This document shows positions 6,348 through 13,641 of a stretch of DNA of 64,000 nucleotides, piece by piece. Made by a program: the position numbers and the translations under genes. The DNA lies in the NCBI GenBank assembly GCA_052035235.1, contig JBPOHT010000026.1, positions 1 through 64,000 on the forward strand, written 5' to 3'. Numbering within the stretch: the first letter of the stretch is position 1; each line of letters begins with the position of its first letter. The notes beneath the pieces are model-generated. The model did no database searches. It had not been told where the DNA came from and saw only the letters and a program-made list of their open reading frames with translations. The stretch is from Solimonas_A sp052035235. GTDB taxonomy: Bacteria > Pseudomonadota > Gammaproteobacteria > Nevskiales > Nevskiaceae.

Positions 6348-6791
6348 TCAGCCTTCGTTGCTGACCTGGCTGATGGGGTTGTTGGTATCCGCCCAGTCGG
6401 GCCCACCGAAGATGGCGCTTCGTAGCTTCAGCAGCGCAGCGATGCGTCCAGGCCGAAGCAATGAGCGCAGGCGATCGTCGGTATTTTCGTCACCCAGGGC
6501 GTCTACATTCGCCCGTTGTTGTCCATCACGAGGCTCTGCCATTTCGTTCACGCCCCTGGCGTTTGGACGGTTGGCGGCTTCAAGTATGTCGTTGACGGAC
6601 TGGTCGATCAGGCCGCGGATCAGCTGCTCTTCCGGAGAGTTCCCCGGATAGTGCAGCTTCTGTTGCTCTGCAAAGCGGCGCAGACCTTCCGGTGTTCGCA
6701 CACCGGAAGGAATTGTGTCGCACCAGTAACCGATGCGGCGTCGTTCCAGGTCCGAGAGCCGGATTTCTCCGGTGCTTGCGTCGGTCAACAT
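6348..6791 (-). CDS. Hypothetical protein, second gene of a minus-strand pair
   Basis: 147 residues from the ATG at 6791, chosen because GAGGAAG lies six bases upstream; a longer reading to 6830 would overlap the preceding gene. Soluble and charged. Its recognisable features are a segment with ERRRIGYWCDTIPSGVRTPE and a helix-rich middle (EEQLIRGLIDQSVNDILEAA). The end (FGGPDWADTNNPISQVSNEG) is polar. Family not recognised. It starts 11 bases after the upstream gene stops, so the two are probably co-transcribed, opposite to the surrounding accessory genes. Confidence 0.6.
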   Translation of the reverse strand: MLTDASTGEIRLSDLERRRIGYWCDTIPSGVRTPEGLRRFAEQQKLHYPGNSPEEQLIRGLIDQSVNDILEAANRPNARGVNEMAEPRDGQQRANVDALGDENTDDRLRSLLRPGRIAALLKLRSAIFGGPDWADTNNPISQVSNEG

Positions 6792-6802
6792 CAACAGCTT
6801 CC

Positions 6803-7027
6803 TCAAAGTGACTGTTGCGAATCTGCCCACTCGATCTGTATCGCGTCCCGCAGGCGTTGCAAGGCGTCCTCCCGTCCTGGTGAACCCAGTACACGGACTC
6901 CGGCAATGAGTGCAGCGCGAAACTGGTCTTTCGGCAATGCCTGGTCGGGTTCCTTTCCGGCCAGTTCCAAAAGCAGCTTTTCGACCCCTGACGCCGCAAG
7001 CGCCAGGTCTTCAACTGGTATCGCCAC
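6803..7027 (-). CDS. Small hypothetical protein, first gene of a minus-strand pair
   Basis: 74 residues from a GTG at 7027, which has AGGGGGAG six bases upstream; an ATG at 7120 would run antisense through the leader of the next + gene and has no such site. Sequence MAIPVEDLALAASGVEKLLL, then a helix with EDALQRLRDAIQIEW. Acidic, soluble, helical; family not recognised. It is divergent from the DUF4313 gene, with the shared intergenic region at 7028-7139. Confidence 0.55.
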   Translation of the reverse strand: MAIPVEDLALAASGVEKLLLELAGKEPDQALPKDQFRAALIAGVRVLGSPGREDALQRLRDAIQIEWADSQQSL

Positions 7028-7076
7028 GTTCCACTCCCCCTGAGAAGGCAGCGTCGGCGAGTGTACCTCAACCCCG

Positions 7077-7133
7077 CCGGGGGTATCCCCGGTAGGGGCG
7101 TGCTTCCCGGAAACCTTCAACTGTTACAAGGAG
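7077..7133 (+). promoter_or_regulatory. SD-sequestering leader (DUF4313 gene)
   Basis: CCGGGG/CCCCGG hairpin (7077-7082, 7087-7092) followed by GGGGCGTGCTTCC. CCTT (7114-7117) can pair with AAGG (7128-7131) of the AAGGAG Shine-Dalgarno. It closely matches the leaders at 2.7 and 10.4 kb in the hairpin and the GGGNCGTNCT segment. Confidence 0.55.
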
Positions 7134-7139
7134 ATACCC

Positions 7140-7484
7140 ATGGAAGTCACGTTTATGAACTGGAAGTGCCAGGCTGTGTTCGGCAAATACCGCAATGGCC
7201 GCACTGCGATCCAACTCGTCGCCGCCGGCGACGACGAGGCGAGCAGGGTTTCCGCGGGCGAGCCGATCGCGACGGCGACCGTCAACGTCGACCGCATTGC
7301 CCTTGAGGCGGAGGAAATCCTGATCAAGGACTACTCCGAGAACGAGGGCATGGCGGATGCGTTGGTCGCAGCTGGACTGGTGCAATCCGAGCTCAAGGTC
7401 ATCCACATCGGCGGTTTCCAGGCGAAGTGCGTCATTGCTCGCCTGTCGCCCGAGGCCCTGCAGGCCGCGGCGACCGCTCACTAA
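7140..7484 (+). CDS. DUF4313-like ICE protein
   Basis: 114 residues, MEVTFMNWKCQAVFGKYRNG; AAGGAG at 7128-7133. The pattern of an N-terminal WKC strand, GRTAIQL, GEPIATATVNV and IKDYSENEGMADALVAAGLV matches what I know as DUF4313, found in ICEs and plasmids. It is a small alpha/beta protein without signal or membrane segments. Function unknown. It sits in the accessory run with DUF3577, DUF3275 and DUF6094 genes. Confidence 0.75.
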   Translation: MEVTFMNWKCQAVFGKYRNGRTAIQLVAAGDDEASRVSAGEPIATATVNVDRIALEAEEILIKDYSENEGMADALVAAGLVQSELKVIHIGGFQAKCVIARLSPEALQAAATAH

Positions 7485-7500
7485 GCTGTTTTCACCTCAA

Positions 7501-7554
7501 CCCCGGCCGGGACTCGATCCCGCCGGGGTCGAGTTCTCCGGCTCCCGCTGGAGA
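7501..7554 (+). promoter_or_regulatory. SD-sequestering leader (7560 gene)
   Basis: CCCCGGC/GCCGGGG hairpin (7501-7507, 7522-7528), then TCTCC (7535-7539) complementary to GGAGA (7550-7554), the Shine-Dalgarno of the ATG at 7560. Five perfect pairs with a ten-base loop. Confidence 0.6.
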
Positions 7555-7559
7555 TTGTC

Positions 7560-7847
7560 ATGCCTCAACGCTTCATCCCTGGCCGCTATGTCGGCTACGA
7601 GCTCGCCCCCGTCGTGGAGATCCCCGGCGAGGGCTGCGTACCGCAGGAATCGCTGGAAGCAGCGGAAGCCCTGTCGGATCGCGTCATTTGGTCCCTCTAC
7701 GGAATCCTGCCCGAGGGCGGCGTGTGCATCGTCGGTGACTACGACGACTACGCCGCGGCGGCGGAATCCTACTCGCGCATCACCGGTTTGGTCGTTCCGG
7801 AGAATCCGGAAGGCCGCCGCCTGCTGCGCCTGCCCAGCGGTCACTGA
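7560..7847 (+). CDS. Small hypothetical ICE protein
   Basis: 95 residues, MPQRFIPGRYVGYELAPVVE; GGAGA at 7550-7554. Acidic and soluble, with a segment GVCIVGDYDDYAAAAESYSR that suggests a small alpha/beta fold. Family not recognised. It lies between the DUF4313 gene and the methyltransferase, 43 bases before the latter, and is likely in the same transcript. Confidence 0.7.
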   Translation: MPQRFIPGRYVGYELAPVVEIPGEGCVPQESLEAAEALSDRVIWSLYGILPEGGVCIVGDYDDYAAAAESYSRITGLVVPENPEGRRLLRLPSGH

Positions 7848-7858
7848 CCATCCACCCC

Positions 7859-7885
7859 GAGGGAAACCTCTTCACTTCACGGAGG
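7859..7885 (+). promoter_or_regulatory. Alternative pairing at the methyltransferase ribosome binding site
   Basis: CCTC (7867-7870) can pair either with the upstream GAGG (7859-7862), forming a hairpin with a GAAA tetraloop, or with GAGG (7882-7885) inside the GGAGG Shine-Dalgarno of the ATG at 7891. The stems are only four pairs, so this is suggestive. Confidence 0.35.
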
Positions 7886-7890
7886 CCATC

Positions 7891-8988
7891 ATGGCTCTGA
7901 TGTTCCAGCGCCTGGCGCGCAACTTCATCAAGAACGGGTACTTCCCGACCGACGCGGAGACCACTTCGCGCATCCTGTCCGCGATCGAGCCTGCAGCTGC
8001 AGGCCCAATGCGGATCCTTGACCCCTGCTGCGGTGAGGGCGTTGCCCTGGCGGAGGTGCGAGAGCACCTGGGCCGGGCGCATGCCGAGGCCTTCGGCATC
8101 GAGTATGACGAGGAACGCGCCTGGCACAGCAAGCAGCTGCTGGACCGCTGCATCCACGGCAACTTCCAAGAGGTGATCGTCGCGCGGCGCCAGTTCGGGC
8201 TGCTCTGGCTGAACCCACCGTATGGCGACCTGGTGGCCGACCGTTCTGGCGTCACCGAGGACCGTTCCGGGCGCAAGCGCCTAGAGAAGGTGTTCTACCA
8301 ACTGTCGTATCCGCTCCTGGTGTTCGGCGGCGTCCTGGTGCTGATCGTCCCGCACTATGTGCTGGATCGGGAGTTCTCGACCTGGCTGTCCAGCCATTTC
8401 GACAACCTTCGGGTCTTCCGGGCACCGGAGCAGCGCTTCAAGCAGGTCGTGGTACTCGGCACTCGCCGACGTACCGCCGAGGCGGTGGCTTCGGCCGATG
8501 CCAGAAAGCGACTGGAATCCGCCGGTGCCGGCGAGGCCCTGCAGGAACTGCCGGAGCGCTGGTGCGACGGCTACTACCGAGTGCCGGCTGCGACGGGCGA
8601 GGTGAAGTTCGCCCTGGGCGTAGTCGAGCCTCGGCAGCTGGCTGACGAGATCTCGCGGCTGCCGACGCTGTGGGATCAGTTCGACTTGCGCTTTGCGCAT
8701 GCCGAACAGGCTCATCGCCGGCCGCTGCGGGGATTGTCCCGCTGGCACCTGGCCCTGGCCCTCGCGGCGGGCCAGGTGTCCGGTGAGGTGCGATCGGCCG
8801 ATGGCCGCGTCTACGTGGTCAAGGGCGACACGCACAAAGAGAAGGTGGCCAAGGTCGACGTCGAGGAGGGCGACAACGGCTCGATGCGCGAGGTGAGGAT
8901 TCTCACCGACCGCTTCGTGCCGACGATCCGCGCCATCGACTTCACGCCGACGTCGCCGACCTTCGGTCGGGTGCTGACGATTCGTTGA
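7891..8988 (+). CDS. DUF6094-type DNA methyltransferase-like protein
   Basis: 365 residues from the ATG at 7891 with GGAGG five bases upstream. The SAM-binding motif is DPCCGEG (residues 44-50), the acidic residue after the next strand lies in FGIEYDEER, and the N6-adenine or N4-cytosine motif NPPY is at 108-111, so it should be a class I SAM-dependent amino-methyltransferase. The remaining 250 residues (about 115-365) match the DUF6094 proteins that I know from ICEs rather than a classical target-recognition domain. It has no nuclease partner nearby, so it is unlikely to be part of a restriction system; it may protect or mark the element. Confidence 0.85.
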   Translation: MALMFQRLARNFIKNGYFPTDAETTSRILSAIEPAAAGPMRILDPCCGEGVALAEVREHLGRAHAEAFGIEYDEERAWHSKQLLDRCIHGNFQEVIVARRQFGLLWLNPPYGDLVADRSGVTEDRSGRKRLEKVFYQLSYPLLVFGGVLVLIVPHYVLDREFSTWLSSHFDNLRVFRAPEQRFKQVVVLGTRRRTAEAVASADARKRLESAGAGEALQELPERWCDGYYRVPAATGEVKFALGVVEPRQLADEISRLPTLWDQFDLRFAHAEQAHRRPLRGLSRWHLALALAAGQVSGEVRSADGRVYVVKGDTHKEKVAKVDVEEGDNGSMREVRILTDRFVPTIRAIDFTPTSPTFGRVLTIR

Positions 8989-9019
8989 GGCTGTACTTGG
9001 CGCCGCGCTTCTGCGCGGC

Positions 9020-9130
9020 GTCTTTCCAGAGCGCTACCCGCTGTGGAAAGACGATTCCCCCGTGGCGACTGCGGTTCAGTCGCAAGCAGCTCCGGATCGG
9101 GGAGAGCTGCGGACCGGAAGGTCTCGATCC
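9020..9130 (+). ncRNA. Pseudoknot RNA element, copy E
   Basis: P1 GTCTTTCCA/TGGAAAGAC (9020-9028, 9044-9052). P2 CGACTG/CAGTCG (9066-9071, 9077-9082). Core stem GCAGCTC/GAGCTGC (9086-9092, 9104-9110). Small hairpin GACC-ggaa-GGTC (9112-9123). Pseudoknot GGATC (9094-9098) with GATCC (9126-9130). The best-preserved copy and a good seed for a covariance model. A 9-bp hairpin GCGCCGCGC/GCGCGGCG with a following UCUUU overlaps the first bases of P1, so terminator-like and P1 structures compete. Confidence 0.83.
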
Positions 9131-9164
9131 TTGTTCCACGTCGGCCCTTTCGGGCCATTCCCTG

Positions 9165-9210
9165 CCGGGGATTCCCCGGTACGGGGGTTCTCCGGCTTTC
9201 ATGAAGGAGA
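9165..9210 (+). promoter_or_regulatory. SD-sequestering leader (DUF6573 gene)
   Basis: CCGGGG/CCCCGG hairpin (9165-9170, 9174-9179), then TCTCC (9189-9193) complementary to GGAGA (9206-9210), the Shine-Dalgarno of the ATG at 9216. Confidence 0.6.
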
Positions 9211-9215
9211 GTCGT

Positions 9216-9659
9216 ATGTCTCAGCAAGCAGAAAACGGGCAGAAACCCGGCCCTCAGCCGGATTCGATGTTCGGTCTTGTCGTCTTCAGCTACACCCGTG
9301 CCCAAGCCATCGCCGACGGCGTTCTGGTCGATGTCACGTCCACCGCCCGCGAGGCGGGTTTCAGGTTCCCGATGGCGGTCACCGAAGCGGTCTGGAAGGA
9401 CTGTGTCGAATGGACCGACGAGGACAGCCGGAGCCAGGTCCCCCAGGACCAATCCGGCCGCCTCTGGGACGTGCTGTTCATGGCCTATCTCGCGGTCCGG
9501 ACGAATCCCAAGGTCGAGGGGACCATCCACTACGGGATCGTTCGTGTCCCGCGTGACGGCACTTCGCAGCGCGCGCAGCGAGTCGAGCTCAAGCTCGTGC
9601 TCTCCGGCGGCGACCAGGGCGAGCCGGTGCTCACGGTCATGCAGCCTCACGAGGATTGA
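9216..9659 (+). CDS. DUF6573 family protein
   Basis: 147 residues from the ATG at 9216 with AAGGAGA upstream. After a polar N-terminus the sequence FGLVVFSYTRAQAIADGVLV with DVTSTAREAGF and VTEAVWKDCVEW matches the DUF6573 family common on plasmids and ICEs. The C-terminus (KVEGTIHYGIVRVPRD, VELKLVLSGGDQGEPVLTVM) is beta-rich. Function unknown. It follows RNA copy E and is 62 bases before the next gene. Confidence 0.8.
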   Translation: MSQQAENGQKPGPQPDSMFGLVVFSYTRAQAIADGVLVDVTSTAREAGFRFPMAVTEAVWKDCVEWTDEDSRSQVPQDQSGRLWDVLFMAYLAVRTNPKVEGTIHYGIVRVPRDGTSQRAQRVELKLVLSGGDQGEPVLTVMQPHED

Positions 9660-9672
9660 GAGGCGAGGGGAG

Positions 9673-9714
9673 CGGGGCCGAAGGCCCCGCTTCCATTCCA
9701 AACCTGACATGGAG
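9673..9714 (+). promoter_or_regulatory. Hairpin and weak SD-pairing leader (9722 gene)
   Basis: CGGGGCC/GGCCCCG hairpin (9673-9679, 9683-9689) followed by TTCC (9691-9694), which can pair with GGAG (9711-9714), the Shine-Dalgarno of the ATG at 9722. The hairpin follows the DUF6573 stop by 13 bases. Confidence 0.45.
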
Positions 9715-9721
9715 ATTCGTG

Positions 9722-10381
9722 ATGTCCTTTGAAACTACGCCGGCATCGCCGGCAGATGCGCCGCTGATGGAGGTGGTCGAGGCGCCCGGCCTGTTTGCCG
9801 ATGCGCTGTTGACTGACGAAAGAAGCGGGCTGCTGTTCATCTCGCTGTGGGGCCGCGATACCGCGGTGCAGGAGTTCCTGGCCAGGCTGTCCGTCGATGT
9901 CTCGGAGGGTGGCTTGCGGACCTTGCACGTCGAGGGGCCTGCAGGCCGGGTGCAAGTCCATTTCGACCGTATGCCCAGCCTGGAGAAGCACACCGGGCGC
10001 CTGCCGCCCAGGAACCTCTTCGGAGACCTGGTGCAGCTGTGGATCCACGACAGGCTGGCGACCGAGCCCGACAGGGCAAACCGGCGCGCTCTGCTGCTGC
10101 ACAGGCCACGCCAGGGCCGCCAGGAGGCCACGGACGCCTGTCTGTGGGGGCTGGTGCGGGAGGTCTGCCATCTCCCGCTCCTGGAGGCCTGGCGGCAGCC
10201 TGTGTTGACGCTCCTGGAGCTTCAGGGCTGGCTGACCCCGTGCCGGGGCATCGGTATCGATGCCTGGCGTCTGGAGCTCGGGGATCCGCGGCTGGAAGCG
10301 GAGATCTCCCGGATGATTCGGGGCGGCGTCCTGCAGCTTTCGGCGCCGGCGTCCAGTTCCGGTCTGCAGAAGGCCGCGTGA
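9722..10381 (+). CDS. Hypothetical ICE protein
   Basis: 219 residues from the ATG at 9722 with GGAG eight bases upstream. Soluble and rich in leucine and arginine, with no signal peptide. The first 110 residues contain strands and helices (GLLFISLWGRDTAVQEFLAR, TLHVEGPAGRVQVHFDRM); the middle is helical (HLPLLEAWRQPVLTLLELQG). Family not recognised. It sits between the DUF6573 gene and the helicase, and may work with the helicase. Confidence 0.7.
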   Translation: MSFETTPASPADAPLMEVVEAPGLFADALLTDERSGLLFISLWGRDTAVQEFLARLSVDVSEGGLRTLHVEGPAGRVQVHFDRMPSLEKHTGRLPPRNLFGDLVQLWIHDRLATEPDRANRRALLLHRPRQGRQEATDACLWGLVREVCHLPLLEAWRQPVLTLLELQGWLTPCRGIGIDAWRLELGDPRLEAEISRMIRGGVLQLSAPASSSGLQKAA

Positions 10382-10425
10382 TGTAGCCGCCGCGCAAGCG
10401 GCATTGCTGTACTTCAACGACCCGG

Positions 10426-10485
10426 CGGGGCATGTGCCCCGTCCAGGGCCGTGCTCCGTCGGTTCTTCAACCAACCGAGAGGAGC
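10426..10485 (+). promoter_or_regulatory. SD-sequestering leader (helicase gene)
   Basis: CGGGGC/GCCCCG hairpin (10426-10431, 10436-10441), then the GGGCCGTGCTCC segment. GCTCC (10453-10457) and TCGGTT (10459-10464) pair with AACCGA (10473-10478) and GGAGC (10481-10485): eleven pairs with a small internal loop, burying the Shine-Dalgarno of the ATG at 10492. This is the clearest example of the class. Confidence 0.7.
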
Positions 10486-10491
10486 TTCACG

Positions 10492-12777
10492 ATGGAAGAT
10501 GTTCTTGATACCGCGGCGCTAGCCGCAGAGGACCTGTTGGTGCCGCTGCAGGAGTTCGTCGCCGATTTCGGCGACGGGCTCCTCGAGGCGGTATCCCACC
10601 AGAATCCGCCGATCTACGACGGCTGCAGGAACCCGGCGCGGGACGCGGTGATGGATGCACTCAAGCGAAAGCCCTTCGAGGCTCAGCGCGACGTGGTGCA
10701 TGCCGTCACTCGCCTGCTGGTGGACGCCGGCGAGCCCGCCGCAGTCATCAACGCGGAGATGGGCACCGGCAAGACGATGATGGCGATCGCCGTGTCGGCG
10801 GTCCTGCAGCGGGCCGAGGCCTTCGGGCGCGTCCTGGTGATCTCTCCGCCGCACCTGGTCTACAAGTGGCGCCGCGAGATCCTGGAGACCGTCAAGGACG
10901 CCAGGGTCACGGTCCTCAATGGGCCCGATACCCTCCGGCAGCTGCTGAAGATGCGCGCGGCGGCCGCCGCGGGTGTCGGTACGACTGGGCGGGAGTTCGT
11001 CATCCTCGGCCGCGTCCGTATGCGGATGGGCTTCCACTGGCGTCCAGCGGTCGTTCCGAAGCGCATGCTGCTGCCGCAGGCAGAGGGACGGCCGCCGCTG
11101 CCGGCGTCGGCCCGTCTGCTCCTGGCTGCAAGCTGTCCGCGCTGCGGGGAGGCCGTCCAGGATCTGGATGGCAACCCGGTGCCGGTTTCCGCCTTCACGG
11201 AGGACCGGCGCCTCGCCTGCAGCAGCTGCAAGGAACCGTTGTGGACGCTGATCCGCAGCGAGTCCCAGCCGCGCAGCCGTGCCGAGCTCGTCGCGCAGGC
11301 GCTGTGCCAGATTCCGACCATCGGTCAGAAGACGGCACAGCGGCTGATCGGAGAGTTCGGCGAGGAGCAGCTGGGTGGCATGCTGGAGGACAACGTCTAC
11401 GAGTTCGTGAACCTCATGAACGCAGATGGCGAACTGGTCTTCAGCGATCGGCAGGCTCGACGGATGGAGCGGGCGATGGCGACCATGGAGTTCTCGCTGG
11501 GACAGGGGGGCTACCAGGCGACGGAGTTCGTAAAGCGGTACTTGCCGGACGGGTATTTCGACGTCCTGGTGGTCGACGAAGGGCATGAGTACAAGAATGA
11601 AGGCTCTGCCCAGGGTCAGGCGATGGCGGTGCTGGCCAGGAAGGTCCGGAAGGTGGTCCTACTAACCGGAACCCTGATGGGGGGCTATGCCGATGACCTG
11701 TTTCACTTGCTGTGGCGAATCATGCCGGAACGGATGATCGAGGATGGCTTCCGGTACCAGCGGGGAAGTCTCGGGCCCGCGGCGATGTCCTTCATGCGCC
11801 GGCACGGCGTGCTGAAGGACATCTACAAGGAGTCGGACGGCGGAGCGCACAAGACGTCGCGAGGCAAGCGACTGACAGTGCGCACGGTGAAGGCGCCGGG
11901 CTTCGGCCCGAAGGGGATCGCACGGTACGTGCTGCCCTACACGGTGTTCCTGAAGCTGAAGGACATCGGCGCCAACGTCCTGCCGCCGTACCAGGAGCAC
12001 TTCACGGAGATCCGCCTCGAGGCGGGCCAGGCGGAGGCCTACAAGCTGCTGCAGGCGACGCTGACGTCGGCGATGCGGGAGGCGTTGCGTAAGGGAGACA
12101 ACAGTCTCCTGGGCGTGGTGCTGAACGTGTTGCTGGCCTGGCCGGACTGCTGCTTCCGGGAGGAAGTGGTGCGTCACCCGCGGACACGGCAGGAGCTGAT
12201 CCGGCTTCCGGCACTGTTCGGCGCCGAGCCGATGCCGAAGGAGCAGGAGCTGATCGACCTTTGCTTGCGGGAGAAGGCGGCGGGCCGGCGGGTCCTGATC
12301 TACACGACCTACACCGGCACGAGGGATACCTCAAGCCGGCTCAAGGCCCTGCTCGACCAGGCGGGACTGCGTGCGGCGGTACTGCGTGCATCGGTGGAAA
12401 CCAGTAAGCGCGAGGACTGGATCGCCGAGCAGGTAGATCGCGGCGTCGATGCGGTCATCACCAATCCCGAGCTGGTCAAGACGGGCCTGGACCTGCTGGA
12501 GTTCGCGACCATCGCGTTCATGCAGAGCGGGTACAACGTGTACACGCTCCAGCAGGCGGCGCGGCGGTCGTGGCGCATCGGGCAGAAGGAGGCGGTCGGC
12601 GTGCATTTCTTCGGCTATGCCGAGACGACGCAGATCGCCTGCCTGCGACTGATGGCGCAGAAGATCGCGGTCAGTCAGTCGACGTCGGGCGACATGCCTG
12701 ACACCGGCCTGGACGTGCTGAACCAGGACGGCGATTCGATCGAGGTCGCATTGGCGAAGCAGTTGTTGGCAGCGTAG
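10492..12777 (+). CDS. SNF2-like DEAD/DEAH-box helicase
   Basis: 761 residues from the ATG at 10492 with GGAG upstream. Superfamily 2 motifs: motif I EMGTGKTMMA (about 89-98), Ia VISPPHLVYKW, motif II VVDEGHEYKN (about 359-368, DEGH), motif III LLTGTLMGGY, and a C-terminal RecA domain ending QAARRSWRIGQKE, which is typical of SNF2 proteins. Between motifs Ia and II is an insert with CPRCGE and CSSCKE (about 214-250), a probable zinc ribbon. It should be an ATP-dependent DNA or nucleoprotein translocase. Such helicases are frequent next to DUF6094 and DUF6573 genes in ICEs. A strong terminator follows. Confidence 0.88.
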   Translation: MEDVLDTAALAAEDLLVPLQEFVADFGDGLLEAVSHQNPPIYDGCRNPARDAVMDALKRKPFEAQRDVVHAVTRLLVDAGEPAAVINAEMGTGKTMMAIAVSAVLQRAEAFGRVLVISPPHLVYKWRREILETVKDARVTVLNGPDTLRQLLKMRAAAAAGVGTTGREFVILGRVRMRMGFHWRPAVVPKRMLLPQAEGRPPLPASARLLLAASCPRCGEAVQDLDGNPVPVSAFTEDRRLACSSCKEPLWTLIRSESQPRSRAELVAQALCQIPTIGQKTAQRLIGEFGEEQLGGMLEDNVYEFVNLMNADGELVFSDRQARRMERAMATMEFSLGQGGYQATEFVKRYLPDGYFDVLVVDEGHEYKNEGSAQGQAMAVLARKVRKVVLLTGTLMGGYADDLFHLLWRIMPERMIEDGFRYQRGSLGPAAMSFMRRHGVLKDIYKESDGGAHKTSRGKRLTVRTVKAPGFGPKGIARYVLPYTVFLKLKDIGANVLPPYQEHFTEIRLEAGQAEAYKLLQATLTSAMREALRKGDNSLLGVVLNVLLAWPDCCFREEVVRHPRTRQELIRLPALFGAEPMPKEQELIDLCLREKAAGRRVLIYTTYTGTRDTSSRLKALLDQAGLRAAVLRASVETSKREDWIAEQVDRGVDAVITNPELVKTGLDLLEFATIAFMQSGYNVYTLQQAARRSWRIGQKEAVGVHFFGYAETTQIACLRLMAQKIAVSQSTSGDMPDTGLDVLNQDGDSIEVALAKQLLAA

Positions 12778-12780
12778 GTC

Positions 12781-12811
12781 AAGGCCGGCTCGAAAGAGCC
12801 GGCCTTTTTTT
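12781..12811 (+). terminator. Rho-independent terminator after the helicase gene
   Basis: AAGGCCGGCTC (12781-12791), loop GAAA, GAGCCGGCC and a run of seven T. It closes the accessory transcript and lies just before the end of the convergent minus-strand gene. Confidence 0.9.
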
Positions 12812-12812
12812 G

Positions 12813-13301
12813 CTATGCGCGCGCCAGGCTCGCCGCTCCCTGTCCGAGCGATGCCTGGAGTTCGTTCCAAGCACCCACGTGCGCCATGCAGGCGCTGCAC
12901 AAGCCCAGCTTGTAGGTGTCATTGCAGCTATGCCAACTACAGGGACCCTCTTCTGTCTCGCAGGCCTGCGTGTCGGTACAGCCGCAGGCGATGCAAATCC
13001 AGTCGAGCGCGGCGCGGCCCGGATTCCAGGAGGGTGCCTTGGCGGCCAGACAGTCCGAAGGCGTGGCCAGCACCAGCCGTGAGGCCCGCACCGGCACCGG
13101 CATCAGTTCATCATCGATCGCTCGGGCCAGCAGCGCGATCTCGAGTGTCGAGCCGAAGGTGATCGCCGCCGGTATCGGAGGATCGCCGGCCGACCATGCC
13201 GAAACGCCGTCTTGCAGACCGACCAGCGTTCCGAGTTCCGCATGGACCGCCAGATAGCGGTGCGGGGCGAGGGGATGAGGGGCAATCGCGGGCTTTCCCA
13301 T
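12813..13301 (-). CDS. Cysteine-rich, probably zinc-binding hypothetical protein
   Basis: 162 residues from the ATG at 13301 (AGGA nine bases upstream); a longer frame to 13685 would cross two terminators and is not used. The C-terminal third holds CIACGCTDTQACETEEGPCSW with a following CSACMA, a CxxCGCT..AC..CSW..CxxC pattern seen in many phage and plasmid proteins and likely to bind zinc. The N-terminal part (MGKPAIAPHPLAPHRYLAVH, AITFGSTLEIALLARAIDDE) is a small alpha/beta domain. Function unknown. It is convergent with the helicase gene and divergent from the transfer operon. Confidence 0.7.
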   Translation of the reverse strand: MGKPAIAPHPLAPHRYLAVHAELGTLVGLQDGVSAWSAGDPPIPAAITFGSTLEIALLARAIDDELMPVPVRASRLVLATPSDCLAAKAPSWNPGRAALDWICIACGCTDTQACETEEGPCSWHSCNDTYKLGLCSACMAHVGAWNELQASLGQGAASLARA

Positions 13302-13375
13302 GGTGTCGAATCCTGTGCGTAGCTCAGGCGAGCATCCTGCGATGCAAGAGCTACCTCCACACCTGGAAATAAACC

Positions 13376-13394
13376 CGCGCGCCGGCGCGTTTTT
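13376..13394 (+). terminator. Terminator-like hairpin in the spacer before the transfer operon
   Basis: CGCGC-gccg-GCGCG followed by five T. No + strand gene precedes it, so it would end an unannotated transcript starting inside or antisense to the cysteine-rich gene. Confidence 0.6.
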
Positions 13395-13509
13395 CCCTTC
13401 TGTCGAGGGTCCTGGTTGGTGAGACTGGCTGCGGGTTCGGTTTCCTCCAAGCGAATCCGGTGGGCTTGCCCCCAAGTCCGCCCCCTCCCTAGCCCAGTGG
13501 TGGGCTTTA

Positions 13510-13540
13510 GGCCCCGGGTTCCCATCCCGGGGCCTTTTTT
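13510..13540 (+). terminator. Strong Rho-independent terminator, possible small RNA end
   Basis: GGCCCCGGG (13510-13518) pairs with CCCGGGGCC (13526-13534), followed by six T. The 115 bases between the previous terminator and this one contain no gene, so a small RNA of about 100-150 bases ending here is plausible. The rest of the spacer from 13302 to 13641 shows nothing else. Confidence 0.75.
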
Positions 13541-13641
13541 GTTCCTGCGCGCCGAGCATCAGGGCGCCCAGGAAATCATGCAGGCGTTTGTCGTGTTTTT
13601 CGCTTCCGAGGGGTGAGGGGGGTTCCCAAACTGGCCGCCTC

